From NCBI GenBank assembly GCA_029263235.1, contig JAJCXW010000121.1:1-43904 (forward strand): a DNA stretch of 43,904 nt, written 5' to 3'. The stretch is from Acidimicrobiales bacterium (GTDB lineage Bacteria; Actinomycetota; Acidimicrobiia; Acidimicrobiales; Aldehydirespiratoraceae). A program made the position numbers and the translations under genes. Within the stretch, counting starts at the first letter, position 1. Each line of letters opens with the position of its first letter. The notes beneath the pieces are model-generated. The model searched no databases, had not been told where the DNA came from, and saw nothing but the letters and a program-made list of their open reading frames with translations. Positions 33,445 through 41,288 of this stretch are shown in pieces.

Positions 33445-34791
33445 TCACCCGGAGGTTCCGCAGGTGCTGTCGAGTTGGGACTGAACAGAATCGGCGAGTC
33501 TGGCCAACTCCTCGCCGTCGGGGAACTCGGCTGGATTCCAGATCTCGGCGTCGACCAATCCCTGATATGCGGTGGCGTAGGCGATCAGGTCCTGATCGGG
33601 GCTCGGTCCCGAGGCGACCATGAGCTGTTGTAGGAGATCATTGACAGTGATCAGATAGGTACGAATGTCGCCCTCCTGAGCCGATACCGGCCCGGGGGAC
33701 GATGTTTCGTGGAGCAGATCCGCGGCCTCGCACAACGACACGCCGGTCGCAGGTGCGGTCGATTCGGCGACGGCCACGGTGGTCGGAGTGTTCGTAGATG
33801 TCGTGAACGGAACCGTGGTCGTTGCTGTGATGAGGCTCTCTGCGGCCAACTCGTCGTCACCGTCTGCCATCGACCACAGACCAACACCGGACACCGCCAC
33901 CAAGGCCGCCGCGGCCACCATGGCGGCAACTTTGGAAGCGGCGATTCCGCCGACGGTGACAGTGGCTGATCCGGTTCCGGTGTCTGCTGCTTGCAAGGCG
34001 GCCGCTCTGGACTGATCGACCGCGAGGGTCGACATGGCGACCACCGGAAGCAGACCGGCGAGTACGGCTGGGCTCACCTGGAGTCGCTTGGTTTCGCCGC
34101 AGGTCGGGCAGGTTCGTACGTGGCGGGTCACCCGCTTGCGAAGCAAGGGGGTCAGCTCGCCGTCCCACCCCTCGAGGAGCGTGTCGAGATCACCGCACTG
34201 GGCTCGGCCGTGTCGGGCCACCATCAGCGAGGTGACCGACGAAGCGAAGCGATCCTTGGCGTTGTGGATGATCGCGTAGGCATTGTCGCGCGTGACCCCG
34301 AGAGATTCGGCTAGTTCGTCGCCACCGAGGCCCTGCCTCTCAGAGAGCTCGAGGGCGGCACGATCCGTCGGCTCGAGGCCCTCGAACGCCGCGACCACGA
34401 GTCGGATCATCTCCTCGCGATGGAGTCCGGAGATCATCTCGTCGGGATCGGTGGTCGAGCCGACCATCTGTTCGATCTCATCGTGGACAACCTCGCGGCT
34501 GCGGCTGACAGAATCGAGGGCCAACCGTCTCGCTATCGCCAGAAGCCACGGGCGCAGCTTTGTCGGATCGCGCAACTGGGAGATGGACTCGACGGCTTTC
34601 AGAAAGGTCGACTGGACCACATCTTCGGCGTCGGTTTTGCGGCGGGTGATCGAGTAGGCCACCTGCCAGACCCGGTCGCGATAGCGGTCGAATACGTCGC
34701 CCCACGACCGAGGGTCGCCACCAACAATGGCGGCGACCAACTCGGAGTCTTCGATACTTTCGGTCACTGTTCCGACCTCATCTCCATCCAT
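33445..34791 (-). CDS. ECF sigma factor fused to zinc-finger anti-sigma and membrane anchor
   Basis: A 448-residue protein. Residues 15-95 are sigma region 2 (DRYRDRVWQVAYSITRRKTDAEDVVQ), and 125-195 region 4 with the helix-turn-helix LGGDELAESLGVTRDNAYAII. A zinc-binding anti-sigma motif H-x3-C-x2-C follows (His224, Cys228, Cys231). Next come a hydrophobic stretch at 241-258, a transmembrane helix at about 285-307, a Thr/Ser/Pro-rich linker and a small outer domain with two cysteines. Sigma and its controller are thus one membrane-bound polypeptide. ATG at 34789-34791. It lies 66 bp downstream of the lipoprotein gene. Confidence 0.9.
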   Translation of the reverse strand: MDGDEVGTVTESIEDSELVAAIVGGDPRSWGDVFDRYRDRVWQVAYSITRRKTDAEDVVQSTFLKAVESISQLRDPTKLRPWLLAIARRLALDSVSRSREVVHDEIEQMVGSTTDPDEMISGLHREEMIRLVVAAFEGLEPTDRAALELSERQGLGGDELAESLGVTRDNAYAIIHNAKDRFASSVTSLMVARHGRAQCGDLDTLLEGWDGELTPLLRKRVTRHVRTCPTCGETKRLQVSPAVLAGLLPVVAMSTLAVDQSRAAALQAADTGTGSATVTVGGIAASKVAAMVAAAALVAVSGVGLWSMADGDDELAAESLITATTTVPFTTSTNTPTTVAVAESTAPATGVSLCEAADLLHETSSPGPVSAQEGDIRTYLITVNDLLQQLMVASGPSPDQDLIAYATAYQGLVDAEIWNPAEFPDGEELARLADSVQSQLDSTCGTSG

Positions 34792-34857
34792 CGGCCGACA
34801 GAGTGCCGATCCGAGGGGCGCCGGTCGAGACGACCGAAGAGGCAGCGAGGGCCTGCA

Positions 34858-36126
34858 TCATGATTCCAGCTCGGTATCAGCAATGACATCGGCGTATCCG
34901 GAGTCGGAGATCAGCTGCTGCATGGCCTGGGATCCCAGGCATCCGACTTGCTCGAATGCGGTCATCGGAGAGAGATCAGCGACATCGAAGCCGGCTCCGG
35001 GATCGACGCTGGCCAACACATCGTCCATTGCCTGCAGATACGGCCCGGATACAGCGGCATGATCGATACCGAGACCATTGGCGACTTCGATCAGGAGCCA
35101 GAACTGCATGCTTCCGCAGTTGCCGGTGGTCCCGTCGATGGGGTCAGCCGGGTCGGTTGTGTGAGTCGGGTCCACCGGGTCCTTGGTGTCGATGACGATG
35201 TTGTCGCAGTACGACGACAGGAAGTCCTCGACTCGTTCGCGAAGGGCGATATCGCCGGGGCCGGGGGCGACCTCGCTGTCGGCGGCGACTACGAGAGCAT
35301 CTAGGTAGTCCTGCAGATCGGTGAGGGCATCGGCTGGGAACCCTGGAGTGGCCTCGGCGGCCGTCACCAGTTGATTGAAGCCTTCGACCATCCGGTCGAG
35401 ATACTCCAGAATGCCGGGGAGGCCGGGTTCGGTGGGTCCGCCCATGATCGTTGGAGCCACGTTCGCCCACACGGCACAGAATCGGACTCCGGGTGTGGCC
35501 ACGCCGGGAATCGTGGAGGTGGTCGACGGGGTGGTGTTCGGAGCCTTGGTGGTGGTGGTCGGCTGGTCGATCGGTGCGGTCGGGCCGGGTTCGGCCAGCG
35601 GATTGCCACAAGCGCATCGGACCCGAGGGACGCCACTGTCGTCGATCAGTACGGCAGTGCCGGTTGCGAGAGTTGCCTGGAAGCCTCGGGCGACACCACC
35701 GCGGTAGGCATGGTTGGTGACGCGGGTCGGCTGGTCGAGCACCGTGGGCTCCAGCGAGCGGATGGTCGCGGCGATCTCGTCGACTTCGACATCGGCTGCC
35801 TCGGCCCATGCCGCCGCGATCGTCGGGTTGTCGTCGAGGAATCCGATGAGGGCCTCTGGCTGGCATTCAGTGACCTCGGCGTCGGGAACGAACGGGTCGG
35901 ATCCTCGCTGATCGGCCGCTTCGAATACCACGTTCTCGGCCTGGCCGAGGGCGGCTGCCGCATCTTCCAATGTCGACTTGGAGCCGCATGCTGCGAGTAT
36001 CAGCACCAGGAGCACCACGTAGACGAAGATGGTCAGCACCCTGATGTGGTGCGAGCCTGCTCCGACGGGGGCGGAGTCCGGAGTGGGGGGGAATTGCAGG
36101 GTCCTGGCGGTTTCGGTGCGGGCCAT
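34858..36126 (-). CDS. Putative lipoprotein (DUF6777-like)
   Basis: A 422-residue exported protein. After an unusually long polar N-region (about 29 residues) comes a hydrophobic segment ending in LAAC with Cys47, a lipobox. The mature part contains VRCACGNPLAEP, a block I associate with the actinobacterial DUF6777 family, followed by a Thr/Pro-rich linker and a C-terminal helical region with scattered cysteines. ATG at 36124-36126 has an AAGGAG site eight bases upstream; an ATG 14 codons earlier does not. The next gene on the strand is the fused sigma factor, so it may be part of a sensing unit. Function unknown. Confidence 0.75.
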   Translation of the reverse strand: MARTETARTLQFPPTPDSAPVGAGSHHIRVLTIFVYVVLLVLILAACGSKSTLEDAAAALGQAENVVFEAADQRGSDPFVPDAEVTECQPEALIGFLDDNPTIAAAWAEAADVEVDEIAATIRSLEPTVLDQPTRVTNHAYRGGVARGFQATLATGTAVLIDDSGVPRVRCACGNPLAEPGPTAPIDQPTTTTKAPNTTPSTTSTIPGVATPGVRFCAVWANVAPTIMGGPTEPGLPGILEYLDRMVEGFNQLVTAAEATPGFPADALTDLQDYLDALVVAADSEVAPGPGDIALRERVEDFLSSYCDNIVIDTKDPVDPTHTTDPADPIDGTTGNCGSMQFWLLIEVANGLGIDHAAVSGPYLQAMDDVLASVDPGAGFDVADLSPMTAFEQVGCLGSQAMQQLISDSGYADVIADTELES

Positions 36127-36251
36127 TGGCTCGTCTCCTTGTTGTGGGGGTACAAGGGAGACGCTCAACCGGAGAGGATCTGAAAGTTTTCGCGGAATAT
36201 CCTTCCTTCAGCGAATTCGAGGCCGGAATGTCACACCCGCGCTCCACAGTG

Positions 36252-36330
36252 GTGACATGTCACTCGCACCGGTAGTCTTGCCGAGTCCCAATTGGGGCAG
36301 CCAAATATTTGTCGGTGTTCGTCGACAAAT
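36252..36330 (+). promoter_or_regulatory. Palindrome-rich region upstream of rpsF
   Basis: Three symmetric elements lie before rpsF: GTGACATGTCAC (36252-36263, perfect 12-bp palindrome), CCCAATTGGG (36287-36296, perfect) and an inverted repeat ATTTGTCG-N8-CGACAAAT (36307-36314 with 36323-36330). The rest of the 270-bp spacer holds no gene. TTGCCG near 36277 is a weak -35 candidate. One or more of these may regulate the ribosomal-ssb operon. Confidence 0.45.
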
Positions 36331-36396
36331 CACAACCAATAACCCCTGCCCCGGGAATGGGGCCCCGGCAGTGCCGGGTCCACAGGAGGTCAGCTC

Positions 36397-36741
36397 GTGA
36401 AGCGAGCATACGAATTGATGATCATCATTGATCGAGATGTGGCAGACGCCGACATCGCCGAGGTGATGACACGAACCGAAGGTCAGGTCACCGAAGAGGG
36501 TGGCACCATTGCCTCGACCGACAACTGGGGTCGACGCCGGTTCGCCTATGAGATCGACCATAAGCTCGAGGGCACCTACGTGGTGTGGGAGATCGTCACC
36601 GAAACGGCCGGGCTCCCCGTCACCGAACGCCAGCTACGTCTTGCAGACGACCTTGTCCGCCACAAGCTGTTCCGCCTTCCCGAGAAAGAAGCCACACGAC
36701 GTGGCCTCATCGGTGAAGCAACGCCGGCCGCGGCCGGCTGA
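36397..36741 (+). CDS. rpsF: 30S ribosomal protein S6
   Basis: bS6, a small-subunit protein that binds 16S rRNA together with S18. The 114-residue product shows AYELMIIIDRD at the start, the NWGRRRFAYEIDHK strand and the LRLADDLVRHKLFRLP end. GTG start at 36397 behind a strong AGGAGGT site. It heads the rpsF-ssb-rpsR-rplI operon. The short Ala-rich tail is unremarkable. Confidence 0.97.
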   Translation: MKRAYELMIIIDRDVADADIAEVMTRTEGQVTEEGGTIASTDNWGRRRFAYEIDHKLEGTYVVWEIVTETAGLPVTERQLRLADDLVRHKLFRLPEKEATRRGLIGEATPAAAG

Positions 36742-36756
36742 TCCGGAGGTACCAAA

Positions 36757-37221
36757 ATGGGATTCGACAACACCGTGACCGTCGTGGGAAATGTCACCCG
36801 CGACCCAGAACTTCGCTTCACCCAGGGCCAGATGGCGATCGCCACCTTTGGTGTGGCCTGGAACAAGAAGAAGCAGGACGCCGAGGACGAGGTGTCGTTC
36901 TTCGACGTCACCTGCTTTCGTCAGCTCGCCGAGAACGTAGCCGAGTCGATCACCAAGGGCACTCGTGTGGTGGTCTACGGAACCCTGCAGCAGCGCAGCT
37001 GGGAAAACAACGAAGGCCAGCGCCGCTCCAAGGTCGAGATTCTCGCCGACGATGTCGCTCCGAGCCTCAAGTGGGCATCGGCTCAGATTTCTCGCAACGA
37101 ATTCAAGGGTGGTGGAGCCCAAGGTGGCTCCGCACCCCAGGGCGGAGGAGATCGTGCGGTCTCCAACCAGAACCAGGGTGCAGCCACCCCGGCTTACGAC
37201 GTCGACGAAGAACCATTCTGA
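36757..37221 (+). CDS. ssb: Single-stranded DNA-binding protein
   Basis: SSB coats single-stranded DNA at forks and recruits partners through its C-terminal tip. The 154-residue protein has an OB fold (NTVTVVGNVTRDPELRF, FFDVTCFRQLAENV, KGTRVVVYGTLQQRSW), a Gly/Gln-rich linker and the acidic tip DEEPF, a slight variant of the usual DDDIPF. It lies 15 bp after rpsF and is followed by rpsR. Confidence 0.96.
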   Translation: MGFDNTVTVVGNVTRDPELRFTQGQMAIATFGVAWNKKKQDAEDEVSFFDVTCFRQLAENVAESITKGTRVVVYGTLQQRSWENNEGQRRSKVEILADDVAPSLKWASAQISRNEFKGGGAQGGSAPQGGGDRAVSNQNQGAATPAYDVDEEPF

Positions 37222-37296
37222 AGCTCGCGTCTGCGAGCCAACAACCAAATTCAATAGATCTGACTGGCCGGACGTGTCCGGCCGAAAGGGAAAACC

Positions 37297-37740
37297 ATGG
37301 CCAAGGTCAAGAAGCGGGGTAAGTCAAAGGACAACCTCCGCAGGGGTAAGAAGAAGATCAGCATTCTCAAGACCGAGAAGATCGACTATGTCGATTGGAA
37401 GGACGCGAATCTCCTTCGACGGTTCATGTCGGAACGGGCCAAGATCCGGGCCCGCCGCGTAACCGGAAACACCGTTCAGCAACAGAAGATGTGTGCCGAC
37501 GCCATCAAGGTGGCTCGCGAGATGGCTCTGGTGCCCTACGCCAGCAGGGTCACCACCCAGCGCAGCAATCGTGGCGATCGTGGCGATCGCAACCAACGAG
37601 CCGACGGACCAGCACCGCGTCCAAGCGCTCCGCCCCCTCCGCCACGCGAGGGTGAGGAAGAGGCTGAGGTCGAGTCGGTCGAGTCGGTCGACACCGTCGA
37701 GGCAGGCGTCGAGCAGACTGCTGAGGTAAGCGAATCGTGA
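37297..37740 (+). CDS. rpsR: 30S ribosomal protein S18 with long C-terminal tail
   Basis: The first 88 residues are a normal bS18 ([30 protein letters not shown]). A further 57 residues, about 91-147, are unusual: a basic RGDRGD stretch, a run of prolines, then a long acidic Glu/Val/Ser segment. Typical bS18 proteins are 75-95 residues. The tail is in frame up to a GTGA overlap with rplI, so it is real coding. ATG at 37297 has an AAAGGG site seven bases upstream. Confidence 0.94.
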   Translation: MAKVKKRGKSKDNLRRGKKKISILKTEKIDYVDWKDANLLRRFMSERAKIRARRVTGNTVQQQKMCADAIKVAREMALVPYASRVTTQRSNRGDRGDRNQRADGPAPRPSAPPPPPREGEEEAEVESVESVDTVEAGVEQTAEVSES

Positions 37741-38183
37741 AGGTCATACTGCGAGACGACGTGAGCGGTCTGGGAAGCAAGGGCGATGTCTGCGACGTGG
37801 CCGACGGCTACTTCCGCAACTATCTCAATCCCAACAGGCTCGCTTTCAAGGCGACTGCGGGCAACCAGGATCAGGCCGAGGCCATGCGTCGGGCTTCGGC
37901 TCTGCGTCATGCCGCTAGTCGTGCCGATGCCGAAGAGGTCGCCACCTCCGTGGTGTCCTCGACGATCACCATCGCCGCCAAGGCGGGTGAGGGTGGACGG
38001 CTGTTCGGTTCGGTCACTGCCTCCGATATTGCCGAGGCCGTCACCGAGCAGACTGGTGCTGTCATCGATCGTCACGCCATCCAGTTCGACGGACACATCA
38101 AGGACCTGGGCCAGACCATCGTGTCATGCAAGCTTCACCCCGAGGTGGAGTTTCCGATCACCGTCGAGGTCGTCGAGGCCTGA
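37737..38183 (+). CDS. rplI: 50S ribosomal protein L9
   Basis: bL9 has two globular domains joined by a long helix and limits frameshifting. The 148-residue product begins [17 protein letters not shown], with the conserved NYLNPNRLA block and a C-terminal domain [18 protein letters not shown] start overlaps the rpsR stop by four bases (GTGA). A hairpin follows eight bases after its stop. Confidence 0.97.
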   Translation: MKVILRDDVSGLGSKGDVCDVADGYFRNYLNPNRLAFKATAGNQDQAEAMRRASALRHAASRADAEEVATSVVSSTITIAAKAGEGGRLFGSVTASDIAEAVTEQTGAVIDRHAIQFDGHIKDLGQTIVSCKLHPEVEFPITVEVVEA

Positions 38184-38190
38184 TGTCGCA

Positions 38191-38210
38191 CCGGCACACC
38201 TTCGTGCCGG
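38191..38210 (+). terminator. Hairpin after rplI
   Basis: A perfect 7-bp stem CCGGCAC/GTGCCGG with a 6-base loop, seven bases after the rplI stop. The DnaA box TTATCCACA abuts its 3' side. No T-tract follows. Confidence 0.55.
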
Positions 38211-38219
38211 TTATCCACA
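38211..38219 (+). promoter_or_regulatory. Perfect DnaA box upstream of dnaB
   Basis: TTATCCACA is a perfect 9/9 DnaA box, the only exact copy seen in the window outside no other site. Looser related motifs (TTTCCACTG, ATCCCACAG) follow within 60 bp, before the dnaB start at 38397. Confidence 0.65.
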
Positions 38220-38396
38220 GATCGTCCCGGAGAAATCCCCGTGTTTGCGCGGGCTTTCCACTGGTATCCCACAGGGCACTAGGGGCAAGATCAAAGGTAG
38301 GTAGTGGGTGCTTGGGCGACAACGGATGTGCTGGAATGATCAAACGATGAGCGGTGACCATGAGCTGGCCTGCGCCACTCTGAATGTGAGGGTGAA

Positions 38397-39755
38397 ATGG
38401 TCGCTTACGATCTGACCGACAATCGCACCACTCGCGTACCACCGCACAACCTCGAGGCCGAGGAGTCGCTGCTGGGAGCGATGTTGCTCTCTCGCGACGC
38501 CATTGCCGATGCGGTCGAGACGGCTCGCAGCGAGCACTTCTACCGGCCGGCCAACGCTCATGTATTCGACGCCATTTCGACGCTCTACGCGGCCGGCGAT
38601 CCGGCTGATCCGGTCACCGTCGCCGAGGAGCTCGATCACGCCGGTGTGTTGGATGTGGTCGGAGGCATCGATGCGTTGCTGGCGTTGCAGGTCAACACCC
38701 CCGCCACCTCCAATGCATCGAAGTACGCCCAGATCGTGGCCGAACGCTTCACCCTCCGCCGGCTGATCGGTGTGGGCAGCGAGATTGCCGAACTCGGTTA
38801 CAGCCTCCCCGACGATGTGACAAGGGCTGTCGACGAGGCCGAGAACATGATGTTCCAAGTCGGCCAGGGCCGTGTGGCCGACACCATGGGCGAAATACGC
38901 GATCTGCTCGACGACACCCTCGACCGTCTCGAGAAGCTCTACGAACAAGGCCAGGGAATCACCGGCACTCCCACCGGATTCATCGATCTCGATGATCTCT
39001 TGTCGGGGCTTCAGCCAAGTTCGCTGGTGATCGTCGGGGCCCGCCCTGCCATGGGCAAGACCGCCTTCGCGCTCAATATCGCTGCTCATGCCGCGGTGAG
39101 GGAGTCACGCTCCGTCCTGGTCTTCAGTCTGGAGATGGGCCACCTCGAGCTCAGTCAGCGACTGCTGTGTTCCGAAGCCAGCGTCGATGCCAAAAACATG
39201 CGCGACGGCAAGCTCAGCGAAGACGACTGGACCCGCATATCCAACGGCATCGGTCGCCTGGCCGAGTCGAAGATCTGGATCGACGACAACCCCAACATGA
39301 CGATCATGGAGATCAGGTCGAAGGCCCGTCGTCTCAAGAGTCGGGTCGGCGACCTCGGAATGATCGTGGTCGACTATCTCCAGTTGATGAGCGGTCGTAC
39401 GAGTGCAGAGAATCGACAGGTGGAAGTCGCCGAGATCTCGCGTGGTCTGAAGATCCTGGCTCGTGAGCTCGAATGCCCGGTGGTCGGCTTGTCTCAGCTC
39501 TCGAGAAATCTGGAGATGCGAGCCGACAAGCGACCCATGCTGGCCGACCTGCGCGAATCGGGTTCGATCGAGCAGGACGCCGACGTGGTGATGTTTCTCT
39601 ATCGCGACGAGGTCTACAACCCGGGTACCGACAGCGAGGGAATCGCCGAGGTCATTGTGGCCAAGCATCGAAACGGGCCAACCGGAACCGTCCAGCTCGG
39701 GTTTGTCCCACGCTTCACGTCGTTCCGAAATCTGACCCGCCGCGGCGATATCTGA
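38397..39755 (+). CDS. dnaB: Replicative DNA helicase DnaB
   Basis: DnaB is the hexameric 5'-3' helicase of the replication fork. The 452-residue protein has the N-terminal collar (VPPHNLEAEESLLGAMLLS), the linker, and the RecA-like motor with Walker A GARPAMGKTAF, Walker B IVVDYLQLM and the DLRESGSIEQDADVV arginine-finger region. There is no intein, unlike Mycobacterium dnaB. ATG at 38397 has a GAGGG site close upstream. A perfect DnaA box in its leader suggests DnaA-linked control. Confidence 0.97.
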   Translation: MVAYDLTDNRTTRVPPHNLEAEESLLGAMLLSRDAIADAVETARSEHFYRPANAHVFDAISTLYAAGDPADPVTVAEELDHAGVLDVVGGIDALLALQVNTPATSNASKYAQIVAERFTLRRLIGVGSEIAELGYSLPDDVTRAVDEAENMMFQVGQGRVADTMGEIRDLLDDTLDRLEKLYEQGQGITGTPTGFIDLDDLLSGLQPSSLVIVGARPAMGKTAFALNIAAHAAVRESRSVLVFSLEMGHLELSQRLLCSEASVDAKNMRDGKLSEDDWTRISNGIGRLAESKIWIDDNPNMTIMEIRSKARRLKSRVGDLGMIVVDYLQLMSGRTSAENRQVEVAEISRGLKILARELECPVVGLSQLSRNLEMRADKRPMLADLRESGSIEQDADVVMFLYRDEVYNPGTDSEGIAEVIVAKHRNGPTGTVQLGFVPRFTSFRNLTRRGDI

Positions 39756-39803
39756 TCCCACGCGCCACTGCCTGGTGCTCGGGGGTGGCTAGCGTCGACC
39801 GAG

Positions 39804-40529
39804 ATGGACCGGGCTCCGAAGTTGATCGCAGCGTCACTGGTCGGTTTTGTGGCTGCAGTGGCGATCGGTTGGTTGGTGTGGTCCGACGACGGATCGCAAT
39901 CGACCGATGGGGTCCCGGCGGTCACGTCGTTTCCGGCCATCTACCACGACCCGGCCGCCGCCAGCGATCTCGAGGTCGCCTGGCGGGCGTGGCGAAGTGG
40001 AACATTCGTCGTACAGGGCACCTGGACCCGAACCCTTGATTCCGGCGGTTCGCCCCTGACCGGTCCGACTCTTGTGGTCCAGGATCCACCTCGTCGGGTG
40101 GTGCAGCGACTCGGGGCGATCGTGGAGCTGTTCGATGATCGGGTCGCGGCATGTGAACCCGTGACTGGCGGTGACCCAAGTGCAACCGATGCAACCGACG
40201 CCGTCGGTGCGGCTCCGTGCGTGAGTGGCCAGGCAGGCCTGAGCTACGACGAGCGGGTAACGATCGAATTGGCGACCGTCGCCGACTACGTCACTGGGGT
40301 GAACCGGATCTACGACGTCGATCGCGGACCGATCGAGGGTTGCTTTCGTGCGGAGTTGTCAGTGTCGGCGCTGGCGTCACCGTGGGGTCGATGGGCTCAG
40401 TTCTGTTTCGATTCCGACACCGGAGCGATGATCTCGAGTCGGGTTCGTCGGCAGTCAGCGGTCGACGTGGAGGCCGGTTCGGTCGTGTCGGTCGCCGTCA
40501 GCGATGCCGACTACCCCGAATCGCCGTAG
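39804..40529 (+). CDS. Membrane-anchored secreted protein of unknown function
   Basis: A 241-residue protein with a transmembrane segment or uncleaved signal at about residues 7-27 (LIAASLVGFVAAVAIGWLVW), then an extracytoplasmic domain. The segment WRAWRSGTFVVQGTWTRTLDSGG and later beta strands, with three cysteines (two may pair), resemble MucB/LolA-like beta-barrel sensor folds, but that is only an impression. I do not recognise the family. ATG start at 39804, 48 bp downstream of dnaB, so it may be read through from that gene. Confidence 0.7.
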   Translation: MDRAPKLIAASLVGFVAAVAIGWLVWSDDGSQSTDGVPAVTSFPAIYHDPAAASDLEVAWRAWRSGTFVVQGTWTRTLDSGGSPLTGPTLVVQDPPRRVVQRLGAIVELFDDRVAACEPVTGGDPSATDATDAVGAAPCVSGQAGLSYDERVTIELATVADYVTGVNRIYDVDRGPIEGCFRAELSVSALASPWGRWAQFCFDSDTGAMISSRVRRQSAVDVEAGSVVSVAVSDADYPESP

Positions 40530-40564
40530 TCATCGGTCGATCGGCTGGTCTGTTCGGAGAAGTT

Positions 40565-40701
40565 GAGAGGGGGCGGAGGCCGAATGTGTGCGCCAGCACC
40601 CTGGAAAAGCGCTGGTGGCGATGCATTGGAGGGAGTATTCAACCCCCACCCGTCTCTCTGCGACCAGCGGGGGCGATACCGCTGGCCAGTATCTCTATCG
40701 G
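40565..40701. repeat. Structured repeat, copy A
   Basis: A 137-bp unit that is repeated imperfectly about 205 bp downstream. It contains GCACCCTGGAA, GCGCTGGTGGCGATGC, GGAGGGAGT, CAACCCCCACCCG and GGGGGCGA in the same order as copy B. Its first part (40565-40658) has partly inverted ends and an internal CCAGC/GCTGG pair, so it could fold into a long hairpin. Confidence 0.75.
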
Positions 40702-40769
40702 CGCGGGGATGGCTGTCCATGAGCAGATTCCCGTGGTTCAGCGAAGAGAACATCTTGGCTGAAGGGGGT

Positions 40770-40903
40770 GAGATGGGGTGGAGGCTGAATGACAGCGCTA
40801 GCACCCTGGAAGGCGCTGGTGGCGATGCTTTGGAGGGAGTTCTCAACCCCCACCCGATCTCTTGGCAAACGGGGGCGAATCCGTCAGCCGCCACCCCTAT
40901 CGG
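40770..40903. repeat. Structured repeat, copy B
   Basis: A 134-bp relative of copy A. Its ends at 40770-40788 and 40843-40861 are inverted repeats matching at 16 of 19 positions, and CAGCGC/GCGCTG form an inner pair. The shared order of blocks with copy A, ending in CTATCGG, shows common origin. Confidence 0.75.
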
Positions 40904-41051
40904 ATCGCCAACTCCGACATTGAGACGAAGTGGTCAGAACAGGCCGAAAGTCCCGGTTGTACGATGAGGTCGGTAATCAATGAGACTGCAACGGCTCAGA
41001 TCGGCTCGGATGGAGTCGACTGCAGGCTGAATCAACTTTCGGAGGTTTCGG

Positions 41052-41261
41052 GTGTTCTTGGGCGACAATTTGTTGGCATGGTTGGTTCTGGCTATCGGTG
41101 GTGCCATGGCGGCCGGAAACCTGATGGCGATCGTGCGCCCGCCAGAAACGAAGAACGACGACAACGATCTCGAAAAAGCGCCGCTCATCCGAAGCGTCGT
41201 GTTCATAACGGTCGGCCTTGTGGCTTCGGTCTGGTCGATTGCGAGCCTGATCAACTCCTGA
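41052..41261 (+). CDS. Small two-helix membrane protein
   Basis: A 69-residue protein with two hydrophobic helices (about residues 7-27 and 46-66) and a charged loop rich in Asp, Lys and Asn between them. GTG at 41052 has an ideal GGAGG site six bases upstream, which supports real expression despite the small size. It follows the repeat-bearing spacer and converges with the enoyl-CoA hydratase gene. No family recognised. Confidence 0.75.
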   Translation: MFLGDNLLAWLVLAIGGAMAAGNLMAIVRPPETKNDDNDLEKAPLIRSVVFITVGLVASVWSIASLINS

Positions 41262-41288
41262 CTGAGTTGGTTCCTCGGAGCTCGATCC

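Larger units (their letters stand above)
40530..41051. other. Gene-poor spacer carrying two repeat units
   Basis: About 520 bp without a convincing gene. It is dominated by two copies of a structured repeat (40565-40701 and 40770-40903). Short open frames crossing it have low-complexity translations and no ribosome-binding sites. The last 150 bp lead to the small membrane protein gene, with a GGAGG site at its end. Confidence 0.6.

Noticed and set aside
35371-36183. 270-codon open frame antisense to the putative lipoprotein
   Set aside because: Gly-rich translation without motifs; the minus-strand gene has a strong ribosome-binding site and a signal peptide.
38211-38280. A second origin of replication upstream of dnaB
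   Set aside because: Only one exact DnaA box is present, without an AT-rich stretch; regulation of dnaB is a simpler reading.
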